This document shows, one piece after another, positions 57,332 through 64,000 of a stretch of 64,000 nucleotides of DNA. The translations under genes were made by a program, and so were the position numbers. Position 1 is the first letter of the stretch. Each line of letters begins with the position of its first letter. The notes under the pieces were generated by a model that was not told the origin of the DNA, searched no databases, and saw only the letters and a list, made by a program, of their open reading frames with translations. This stretch comes from Winogradskyella flava (lineage in GTDB: Bacteria; Bacteroidota; Bacteroidia; Flavobacteriales; Flavobacteriaceae), in NCBI RefSeq assembly GCF_014243395.1, contig NZ_JACLCP010000002.1, forward strand, positions 558,001 through 622,000. The letters are read 5' to 3'.

Positions 57332-60148
57332 ATGAGTAAACCATTACTAATATCCTTACTAATTACTTGTTTTGGATTTTCTCAAAATAATATAAAGCAT
57401 TATACAACCGCAGATGGACTTCCCCATGATGTAACTTATGGTCTTTTTCAAGATAGTAAAGGCTATATCTGGATAGGAACTGATAATGGATTGTCTAAAT
57501 TTAATGGTCAATCTTTTAAAAATTTCACTATTGATGATGGCTTGAGAACAAATTATGTAATAGATATTACAGAAGATGGTTCTGAAAATATAGCATTAGC
57601 AACTTGGGGAGGTGGACTACATTTCATAAAAAATGATAGCGTTATTTTACCTAGAATAAATAATGATTCTATCGATAAAATCCACACCGTTTATACACAT
57701 AAAAATTACATTATATCACCATCAATTTCCGGGAATTTGCTTTATGAAAAGAAGAGCAGTTTTAAGTTTCTTAAAAGCACATTATTATCAGATGTAGAAA
57801 AAAAAGAAATGTTCAAAACCGATAGTACAGAAATTAATAATGGCTATGTCTCTGAATTGGATTCTATTTTGGTCTTAACCAATCATACACTGACCAACCC
57901 AAATGACACATTTTTTAAAGGTATATATCAACTAAATGATTCATTAAAGCTAAAACCGATCTTCACTTTTTTAGATGATAAAGTTATCAGCAGTATTGAA
58001 AAAATAGATAATGATCTTTATATAGCATCTCAAAAAGATTCGGTATATATTTTTAACACGCACAAGATTTTAAATAAGCAAAAACTTTGTATCGATAATC
58101 CTTTTATTGTTAAAATAAAAAGAACCAAAGCTCAGGAATATTTGGTTTTGACATCAGATAACAAAGGCTTTAAAAATGTGCATTTGTTTTCCTCAAACTT
58201 TGATCATAAAATCAATTTTAAAAAACTATTGAACATCAAGTCCACAATATCCAATGTATTAGAAGATAATGAGGGTAACATTTGGATTTCAACATATGGT
58301 GATGGATTGTTGTGTGTGGAAAGGACGTCATCTAAAATCAACAAATTTGATAATAATCTATTAAATGAATTATTGGTTAAAGGCATTACTGAATTAGAAG
58401 ATGACGTTTATATTTTAACACCAAATTACATTACTAAAATAAATACATCAAAAAATGAAGTTTATAGACTAAAAGGTATTGGTAAGAGTATTTTAAAGCA
58501 GAACAAATCGATAGTTGTAAACTCATTGTATCATGAAGATGCGTTAAATGAAAATATATTTAAGCACATTATCGCATATAAAACGTTTAGTGTAGATTCT
58601 ATTGGAATAATGCACTATGGAGATAGTTTGAGAATACCAAAACTTAAAATGAGCGTATCTGCTGATAAAAAGACGATATATGATGCTACTTTTTATAAGG
58701 ATACGCTTTGGCTTGCAACAAACTTGGGTGCTTTTTATTTTAATTTAGAGTCAAAAAGGCTAATTAAAAAAGATATTCTTAATAAAAAGTTATTGGGAAA
58801 TAAAATAACTAAATTTTTAAAAACAAAAGATACACTTTGGGTAGGTACTAACAAAGGATTAAGCATAATAGCAAATAGTGAAATTAAGCATTTTACAAAA
58901 AAAAATGGTTTGGTCAATAATTCCATAAACACATTGTTTAAGGATCATAGGAATCATTTATGGATTGGGACCCAACAAGGTATTTCCGTTTATAACAACA
59001 ACAGTTTTCTTAACATATCCCAAAAAAATGCATTAGCATCTCCTTTTGTTGACGTTATTTTTGAAGATAAAACCTATAAAATATGGATTGGAGGAAATAA
59101 AGGAATTTCGTTAATAGATAACACCAATGAATTACAACTAAAATCACCACCAATAATTAATATTAGTAAAGATGCTTTAATTTTTAATTACGATATTATT
59201 TCCTATAACCGTTCTAATGACTTACTCTGTGAATATAAGCTAGATGATAATTGGATAAACTTAACATCTCCTAATGGTTATCTTGATTTTAACAACTATA
59301 AAAAAGGTAAGTATCAGCTGCAATTTCGTGCAAAAAAGCAGGATGGAAAATGGGGCTATTCAAAAATCTATAACTTCCAAATTAAGTTACCTTGGTATAA
59401 AGAATGGTATTTTGGTAGTTTAATAATATTTATTGTATTAGGTTTGATTGTTGTTAGTACCATTAATCAGCTTAAAAAGAGCAAACAAAAAAACACAAGT
59501 TTAAAGCGGGCATTTGACACTCAAGTAAAATTAGAACAAGAACTCTCTAGAGTGAGAGATGCCATTGCTCAAGATTTTCATGACGATTTAGGCAACAAAC
59601 TCGCGCGCATTTCTTTACTATCTAATCTTGTAAGTGGAGAGGCTTCTATTAACGACTCTAAGATAAAATCCAAAATCAAACAAATTACACAGGATTCCAA
59701 CGAACTTTATGATGGCACACGGGACTTTATATTTTCTCTTAAAGCCAATAGTGATTATCTTGAGGAGCTAGCTACTTACTTATCTGATTTTGGTGAAGAT
59801 TATTACAGTAAAACCAAAATTAAGTTTGTGCTTGTAAATGATATTAAATCAAATATCAAATTACCTTACTACTGGAGCAAACAGCTCATTTATATATTCA
59901 AGGAAGCTATGACCAATGCCATGAAATACTCTAAATGTAATAAGGTAACTATGCAGTTTCAGCTTACACATAATGAGTTGATTATTGAATGTAAAGATGA
60001 TGGCATTGGTATAAGCGAGAAAGACTTTACATCTAAAAATGGCTTATTAAACATGAAAGTACGTGCTGAAAAAATAGGTGGACGGCTCAAAATAGAATCT
60101 GATAATAATGGTACAGTTATTTATTTTATTGGAAAAACCACCTCATAA
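57332..60148 (+). CDS. Periplasmic-propeller sensor histidine kinase (Reg_prop/Y_Y_Y, HisKA_3 type)
   Basis: 938 residues. Signal peptide 1-17. A large extracytoplasmic sensor of two beta-propeller halves carries Reg_prop motifs such as GYIWIGTDNGLSKFNG (44-59), GNIWISTYGDGLL and HLWIGTQQGISVYN. A Y_Y_Y-type Ig domain lies at about 610-680, with one membrane helix near 692-712. The DHp region has FHDDLGNKLARI with phospho-acceptor His750, followed by an HATPase domain with KEAMTNAMKYS and GNGTVIYF-like end. It senses an external ligand and phosphorylates the NarL-type regulator encoded 39 bp downstream. Unlike hybrid systems of gut Bacteroides, it has no fused receiver. Confidence 0.92.
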   Translation: MSKPLLISLLITCFGFSQNNIKHYTTADGLPHDVTYGLFQDSKGYIWIGTDNGLSKFNGQSFKNFTIDDGLRTNYVIDITEDGSENIALATWGGGLHFIKNDSVILPRINNDSIDKIHTVYTHKNYIISPSISGNLLYEKKSSFKFLKSTLLSDVEKKEMFKTDSTEINNGYVSELDSILVLTNHTLTNPNDTFFKGIYQLNDSLKLKPIFTFLDDKVISSIEKIDNDLYIASQKDSVYIFNTHKILNKQKLCIDNPFIVKIKRTKAQEYLVLTSDNKGFKNVHLFSSNFDHKINFKKLLNIKSTISNVLEDNEGNIWISTYGDGLLCVERTSSKINKFDNNLLNELLVKGITELEDDVYILTPNYITKINTSKNEVYRLKGIGKSILKQNKSIVVNSLYHEDALNENIFKHIIAYKTFSVDSIGIMHYGDSLRIPKLKMSVSADKKTIYDATFYKDTLWLATNLGAFYFNLESKRLIKKDILNKKLLGNKITKFLKTKDTLWVGTNKGLSIIANSEIKHFTKKNGLVNNSINTLFKDHRNHLWIGTQQGISVYNNNSFLNISQKNALASPFVDVIFEDKTYKIWIGGNKGISLIDNTNELQLKSPPIINISKDALIFNYDIISYNRSNDLLCEYKLDDNWINLTSPNGYLDFNNYKKGKYQLQFRAKKQDGKWGYSKIYNFQIKLPWYKEWYFGSLIIFIVLGLIVVSTINQLKKSKQKNTSLKRAFDTQVKLEQELSRVRDAIAQDFHDDLGNKLARISLLSNLVSGEASINDSKIKSKIKQITQDSNELYDGTRDFIFSLKANSDYLEELATYLSDFGEDYYSKTKIKFVLVNDIKSNIKLPYYWSKQLIYIFKEAMTNAMKYSKCNKVTMQFQLTHNELIIECKDDGIGISEKDFTSKNGLLNMKVRAEKIGGRLKIESDNNGTVIYFIGKTTS

Positions 60149-60153
60149 GGTAG
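60138..60153. promoter_or_regulatory. Weak CTACCC-like palindrome upstream of the regulator gene
   Basis: CCACCTCATAAGGTAG resembles the palindrome (ACCT and AGGT arms) and overlaps the end of the kinase gene. A good -7 element TATTTTTG begins at 60175, 29.5 bp from its centre. Weak by itself. Confidence 0.35.
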
Positions 60154-60187
60154 TTTTCATCGCTAATAGAACTTTATTTTTGTTAGC

Positions 60188-60811
60188 ATGAGACACAGAG
60201 TAGTAATTATAGAAGATAACATACCTCTAAGCGAGGGCTTTGAGGAAATAATTAATTCTACTGACAATTTTGAAGTGATTAGTCGTTATGATAACTGTGA
60301 AGAAGCCATTGAGCGCATAAAATATGATAACGCAGATGTTTTTTTAATGGATATTGAATTGCCTGGCATTAACGGTGTTGAAGGCACAAAGGCCATAAAA
60401 GAAATCTTTCCAAAGGCTAATATCATAATGGTAACAGTTTATGAAAACTCAAATATTGTGTTTGAAGCCTTATGTGCAGGTGCATCTGGTTATCTAACAA
60501 AAAATCTTAAACCAGAAGAGCTTACAGACGCACTTAACGAGAGTATCGCCGGCGGTGCCCCGATGAGCATAAAAATTGCTAAAATGGTTGTAAGTTCATT
60601 TCAAAAAAAACCTAGTAAAATAGAACTATCAAAACGCGAAAAAGAAGTACTCACTCTACTTTCAGAGGGAAATAGTTATGACAGTATTGCAGAAAAGCTT
60701 TTTATTAGTAAAAACACCATTAAATTCCATTTAAAGAATATTTACATAAAACTTCAAGTCAATTCTAATATTGAAGCTGTACAAAAAGCTAATAAGGAAA
60801 ATTTGCTGTAA
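60188..60811 (+). CDS. NarL/LuxR-type response regulator
   Basis: 207 residues. Receiver domain with EDN at 9-11, phospho-acceptor Asp55 in FLMDIELPGINGVEG, Thr in MVTVYENS, and Lys in GYLTKNLKPEEL. The C-terminal LuxR-type helix-turn-helix (about 142-200) has LSKREKEVLTLLSEGNSYD, IAEKLFISKNTIKFHLKNIY. Cognate partner of the propeller kinase. NarL-family dimers bind inverted repeats, in keeping with the CTACCC palindromes found next to this operon. Confidence 0.94.
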   Translation: MRHRVVIIEDNIPLSEGFEEIINSTDNFEVISRYDNCEEAIERIKYDNADVFLMDIELPGINGVEGTKAIKEIFPKANIIMVTVYENSNIVFEALCAGASGYLTKNLKPEELTDALNESIAGGAPMSIKIAKMVVSSFQKKPSKIELSKREKEVLTLLSEGNSYDSIAEKLFISKNTIKFHLKNIYIKLQVNSNIEAVQKANKENLL

Positions 60812-60813
60812 AA

Positions 60814-60829
60814 CTACCCTTTTGGGTAA
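60814..60829. promoter_or_regulatory. CTACCC palindrome, site 2
   Basis: CTACCCTTTTGGGTAA begins three bases after the regulator stop codon and lies 57 bp before the ATG at 60887. Its centre is 30.5 bp before TAATTTTA (60852), a near match to TAnnTTTG. Confidence 0.7.
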
Positions 60830-60886
60830 ACCAAACTGTGCATTTACAACCTAATTTTATCTCATATTAATCAGAATAAATACATT

Positions 60887-61234
60887 ATGAAAAAATCAGT
60901 TGTATTAACAGCATTGTTACTATTTGGTTGTTTATTGTTCGCTTTCACAAGTCCTAACGCCAGTACTAAAAATTTAACTGATACAGAAATAGGCTACTTA
61001 CCGCCTAATTGCGATGAAGCAATTTACTTCCAAATTGATTCGCAAGAACCATGTGATATTCTAAAATTAAACCCAAATACCGGAGCTTTGTTTTTAAAAA
61101 CAAAAATTAAAGGGTTATGCGGAAACATTGATGGAGATAAGATAAAACAAATCGGAGTTAATTATTCGGTCACCAATATGGATGGCATTACACAAGGTCA
61201 TTTCATTATTATTGATTTAGAAGAGGAAGAATAG
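60887..61234 (+). CDS. Small secreted protein of unknown function
   Basis: 115 residues. Signal peptide about 1-25 (LLLFGCLLFAFTSPNA). The mature part of about 90 residues holds three Cys (PPNCDEA, EPCDILK, GLCGNID) and ends in an acidic ILDLEEEE-like tail. No family recognised. It follows the response-regulator gene and is preceded by a copy of the CTACCC palindrome; a terminator separates it from the next gene. Likely a direct output of the adjacent two-component system. Confidence 0.72.
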   Translation: MKKSVVLTALLLFGCLLFAFTSPNASTKNLTDTEIGYLPPNCDEAIYFQIDSQEPCDILKLNPNTGALFLKTKIKGLCGNIDGDKIKQIGVNYSVTNMDGITQGHFIIIDLEEEE

Positions 61235-61269
61235 GTTTTGGTTATAGTTAATGCTTAGTTCTTAAGTAG

Positions 61270-61306
61270 AAAGAGTGCCATATATAGTTTGGCACTCTTT
61301 TTATTT
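61270..61306 (+). terminator. Intrinsic terminator after the small secreted-protein gene
   Basis: Perfect 11-bp stem AAAGAGTGCCA / TGGCACTCTTT (61270-61280 / 61290-61300), 9-nt loop, then TTATTT. It insulates the next promoter. Confidence 0.85.
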
Positions 61307-61322
61307 CTACCCTTTTGGGTAG
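61307..61322. promoter_or_regulatory. CTACCC palindrome, site 3 (perfect)
   Basis: CTACCCTTTTGGGTAG is perfectly palindromic outside the four-T centre. Its centre is 30.5 bp before TACATTTG (61345-61352), an exact TAnnTTTG element, and it ends 50 bp before the ATG at 61373. This is the position expected for an activator contacting RNA polymerase just upstream of the promoter. Confidence 0.75.
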
Positions 61323-61344
61323 GGCATTCAAACTGCAGGAGAAT

Positions 61345-61352
61345 TACATTTG
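61345..61352 (+). promoter_or_regulatory. -7 promoter element of the 61373 gene
   Basis: TACATTTG matches TAnnTTTG exactly, 20 bp before the start codon, leaving a leader of about 15 bases. A -33 element is not obvious, as expected for an activator-dependent promoter. Confidence 0.6.
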
Positions 61353-61372
61353 AGATTAAATATTCAATTCTT

Positions 61373-63373
61373 ATGAAAAAAACAATACTCTTCATATTCC
61401 TAGTGAGTGGCACTTTAGGATATTCTCAACTCAATCTAAACAAGATAAAAAAAGCTAAATCTAAAGTCGAAAAAGAACTTACAAACACAACTAAAGATAT
61501 GTCGCAAAACCCATGCAGTTCAGCCCAAAAATCATTAACCAAATATTTACAGAAATTAGAAGATAAAAAAGCTGAAAATCAAGTATCTAGTGGTTCGTTC
61601 AGAACTTATATAAACTCTGCAGAACGCTATTTAAAAAGTATCAAATCAAAATGTCCAGACTTAGATATTTCTGCTGAAGAAAATCAACTAAACGCATTCA
61701 AGTCTGATTTAAATAATGCTGGCGGAGCAGATGGTGCAAGACAAGCCAGTATTAGAAAAGGCTATTATGATAAAGCTATTGATGATTTGGTGGGAGATTC
61801 ACATCCCGCTTATAATGACTTTAAGAAAGCCAAATCTAACTTCCTTATCAAAGCATTTGAATATTACAGGCACAACAAACCAACAGAAAGTTTTACAAGG
61901 CTTAAAGAAGCAAAAGGCGAATTTTCATCTATAGCATCTAATCATAAGGATTTGGATTTTACAATAGTCCATTCTGAAATGAAACGACTTGAAGGTCTTT
62001 TAAAGTCGGAATCTGGCGCCGAAATCAATTCAAAATTAGCAAAGGAAAATGTTGCAAACTATTTTAGAGATATTCATATGAATCTGAATTATGTTTATAG
62101 CGAAACTAGTCATGGAGCAGATGCAACACAAGGGCTACAATTTACAGAGTCACACAAAAAATTGCATAAAACACAAGAACTTTTCAAAGATTTTAGTAAA
62201 ACAGATTATCTACAAGCTGTAGAGGATGCAAAATCTAATGGAACATATACAAGTGCTCAATTTTATATTGAAAAAGTGGTAGAAGCCTTAAATGATTATT
62301 CAAATTTTATTAATAAAAGTGCTAGCACTTTTAATACCTATCTTAATAATTTAAACACATTTGGCATAAAGGGTGACCCAACAAAAGAACTTGAAGAATT
62401 AGAAGCTACAAAACTATTTTGCCAACTGCTACTAAAATTTGCACCCGACAACACTAAAGCTGTGCAATGGTTGAACCAAGTAGAAACTCAAATTAGCAAA
62501 AAAACTTCAGGAATAACATACGTAAGTAATATGCACAAAACCCATGTGGGTAAATTGTTATTTTCAAACAAGGAAGTTGTCATTGGTAATGAGAGCGAAA
62601 GTGATTTCTCATCTAACTTTAAATCTGGAGATTATATCTACGCTACTGTTTATTTACCTGCTAAATTGAGAGAATTAACAGACTCTTATGCGGCAAATGA
62701 TGTTAAAATATTGGTTAATGGAGGTATTATAAGTGAACCTGAAAGTACGGCCGTTTGGGTAACTACACCTATGCAAGAAAAAAATTATTTACAGTTTGCT
62801 ATTATACCTAGCAAATCCTGGAAACAAAAATATGGCAAACCTTATTTTGAAAATAAATTAAGGACTCATGAGCATATTGCTAATGCGCTAATTACCGCCG
62901 GACCTTATTCTGAAACAACTCTAAGTGCAGAGGTATTTTTTAGAGGTACCAATTCAAGTATTAAAGGCGAGTTCAGTATTGATTTGTCTAGTGGTATTGA
63001 CAAGTTAGAGACTATTGTAAACCAGGAAGAGAACGCGCGATTGGCAGATGCCAAATTACCAAAAGCCGGAATGCAAAACTCAGGTTTAGAAAAAGAAGCA
63101 CTTGGGATTATGCAACGCAAAAGCGGTAGCTCAAAAACATATACAAAAGCTATTATTACGTCCGTTAATTGGGATTATGATAAAAATTGGAATGGTGTTA
63201 TTCTATCCAGATCGTTGGTTATTGCCTTAGTATCAAAAGAGCATGACGGCAAATGTATGTACCAATATTTCAACTTTAAACAGCAAGCTCAAGGCGGAGG
63301 TAAATATAATAGCAATCTAGAATTCGCTGGTGTAGGGCAAAACGTCTATATCTCTTGCGATAATGCAAACTAA
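61373..63373 (+). CDS. Large secreted protein of unknown function
   Basis: 666 residues from ATG 61373. Signal peptide 1-18 (LVSGTLGYS cut before QLNLNKI). Residues 20-330 are helical and Lys/Glu/Ser-rich, with TPR-like repeats (NPCSSAQKSLTKYLQKLED, AERYLKSIKSKCPDLD, AYNDFKKAKSNFLIKAFEYY). The region 380-540 looks beta-rich, with WVTTPMQEKNYLQFAIIPS and GAEVFFRGTNSS-like strands. The end is Cys-containing. No sorting domain is seen and no family recognised. Six bp before the next gene, so part of an operon. It is the strongest candidate target of the regulator. Confidence 0.75.
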   Translation: MKKTILFIFLVSGTLGYSQLNLNKIKKAKSKVEKELTNTTKDMSQNPCSSAQKSLTKYLQKLEDKKAENQVSSGSFRTYINSAERYLKSIKSKCPDLDISAEENQLNAFKSDLNNAGGADGARQASIRKGYYDKAIDDLVGDSHPAYNDFKKAKSNFLIKAFEYYRHNKPTESFTRLKEAKGEFSSIASNHKDLDFTIVHSEMKRLEGLLKSESGAEINSKLAKENVANYFRDIHMNLNYVYSETSHGADATQGLQFTESHKKLHKTQELFKDFSKTDYLQAVEDAKSNGTYTSAQFYIEKVVEALNDYSNFINKSASTFNTYLNNLNTFGIKGDPTKELEELEATKLFCQLLLKFAPDNTKAVQWLNQVETQISKKTSGITYVSNMHKTHVGKLLFSNKEVVIGNESESDFSSNFKSGDYIYATVYLPAKLRELTDSYAANDVKILVNGGIISEPESTAVWVTTPMQEKNYLQFAIIPSKSWKQKYGKPYFENKLRTHEHIANALITAGPYSETTLSAEVFFRGTNSSIKGEFSIDLSSGIDKLETIVNQEENARLADAKLPKAGMQNSGLEKEALGIMQRKSGSSKTYTKAIITSVNWDYDKNWNGVILSRSLVIALVSKEHDGKCMYQYFNFKQQAQGGGKYNSNLEFAGVGQNVYISCDNAN

Positions 63374-63379
63374 ATAATT

Positions 63380-63808
63380 ATGAATAAAATACTCTTAACA
63401 ACTCTACTCTTTTTGACTTTGGGAGTAAATCAAACATGCGAAAGTGATGATTTAAACGAATCTGAAAGCTATGAAAACACATTAAATGGTTCATGGAATT
63501 TAATTTCAATTCAAGGTGGATCTGCTAATGTTGATTATCAATTTGACAAAGGTCTTATAACATGGGAATTTCATCTTAACACTAATACACTTGAGGTGGT
63601 TAATAATATCTCTGGAAATTCAGGACACACCGCACTAGACACAGGTGAATACAGCTTTAGTATAATTCAATTTGATGCCATATCGCTTCTTGAAATTAAT
63701 GATGAAAGCTATGGATCTTATTTTATGGAGAATAATAGTCTAATTATTGACCAGAACGGTTCAACTTCTGGAAACTCGGATGGGTATACATTAGGTTTTT
63801 TGAGGTAA
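63380..63808 (+). CDS. Small exported lipocalin-like protein
   Basis: 142 residues; N-terminal hydrophobic signal with a Cys at residue 20 (VNQTC) that may be lipidated, then acidic ESDDLNESESYE. The mature part begins TLNGSWNLISIQGGS, like lipocalin-family lipoproteins of Bacteroidota, and continues in strands (GLITWEFHLNT, GEYSFSIIQFD). Weak family call. It follows the 666-residue gene by 6 bp and overlaps the next gene by one base. Confidence 0.65.
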   Translation: MNKILLTTLLFLTLGVNQTCESDDLNESESYENTLNGSWNLISIQGGSANVDYQFDKGLITWEFHLNTNTLEVVNNISGNSGHTALDTGEYSFSIIQFDAISLLEINDESYGSYFMENNSLIIDQNGSTSGNSDGYTLGFLR

Positions 63809-64000
63809 TGACTAAACAATTTTCTAAAGAAAAAATAAAACGCATTAATAGAATTACTTGGATTGCTAGTGCATTTATTGCTATTTTATTTGCTGTACTC
63901 ATAAGCATCAACAATCATCAAGAAGATCATTTACTTAACGATGGCATAAGGGAAGATGTTATTGTGGTTCAAAAGCATAAATCTGGCAGCAATGCTAAAT
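63808..64000 (+). CDS. Membrane-anchored protein, N-terminal part (cut by window edge)
   Basis: ATG at 63808 overlaps the preceding stop (TAATG), and 64 residues are visible before the right edge. MTKQFSKEKIKRINRITWIA starts a basic stretch followed by one membrane helix (about 16-34, WIASAFIAILFAVLISI), then a presumed extracytoplasmic portion with HQEDHLLNDGIREDV. Too short to place in a family. It continues the operon of secreted proteins. Confidence 0.7.
   Translation, partial: MTKQFSKEKIKRINRITWIASAFIAILFAVLISINNHQEDHLLNDGIREDVIVVQKHKSGSNAK

Overview
The window is AT-rich chromosomal DNA from a member of the Bacteroidota, almost certainly a marine Flavobacteriaceae. The evidence is a type IX secretion (T9SS) sorting-tail protein, many Bacteroidota-style lipoproteins, LytS/LytTR and propeller-sensor two-component systems, start regions without Shine-Dalgarno sequences, and -7 elements of the form TAnnTTTG typical of this phylum. 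I cannot name the genus. I see no prophage, insertion sequence, CRISPR array, tRNA or rRNA. Genes are densely packed and mostly housekeeping or envelope related.

Layout. 1-9292 (minus): the start of a sigma factor, a LVIVD-repeat lipoprotein, yifB/comM-like ATPase, a YheT-type hydrolase, adenine deaminase, tilS, a secreted protein and pabB. Hairpin repeats with conserved flanks and different stems lie on both sides of the adenine deaminase gene. 9373-11659 (plus): sugar epimerase and DEAD-box helicase. 11755-18430 (minus): MscS-like channel, a sigma factor overlapped by a previously easy-to-miss 57-residue gene, DUF2721, a DUF6624-like protein, an esterase, a penicillin-binding-protein-like serine hydrolase, and an ExbB-like/TonB-C-like pair. 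18627-21047 (plus): first LytS/LytTR system plus an unknown protein. 21044-28204 (minus): DUF922 protein, a second serine hydrolase, lipoamide dehydrogenase, S41 peptidase, CPBP membrane protein and an Lrp regulator. The last is divergent from a methionine-gamma-lyase-type PLP enzyme across an operator-rich gap. 29646-36172: membrane hydrolase, NhaC antiporter, a broken exported-protein gene and an intact T9SS protein, ankyrin protein. 36249-45092: katG, unknowns, ABC-F ATPase, thioredoxin-fold lipoprotein, transaldolase-family aldolase, lipoprotein, SDR. 45187-45290 (minus): small SRP RNA. 45374-50425 (plus): glutaminyl cyclase, thioesterase and surface proteins. 50452-52631 (minus): two overlapping genes of the EreA/TIKI/ChaN-like fold. 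52827-54541: second LytS/LytTR system. 54563-57243: glyA and fumarylacetoacetase.

The most interesting unit is the right end (57271-64000). It holds a 938-residue periplasmic-propeller histidine kinase, its NarL/LuxR-type response regulator, and four downstream genes for secreted or membrane proteins of unknown function. A 16-bp palindrome, CTACCCTTTTGGGTAG or a close variant, occurs upstream of the kinase and upstream of two of the secreted-protein genes. In each case its centre is exactly 30.5 bp before a TAnnTT-type -7 element, and a weaker copy precedes the regulator gene. This reads as a self-contained regulon in which an extracellular signal drives production of an uncharacterised set of exported proteins.

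Regulatory points elsewhere: three intrinsic terminators share the same 3' arm GTTCGCTTTTTTT. Direct CTACAAAA repeats precede the first LytS gene. A possible OxyR-type box lies upstream of katG. Lrp-type palindromes separate the Lrp gene from its likely target. Functions stated here rest on reading motifs by eye and on family knowledge; no database search was run.
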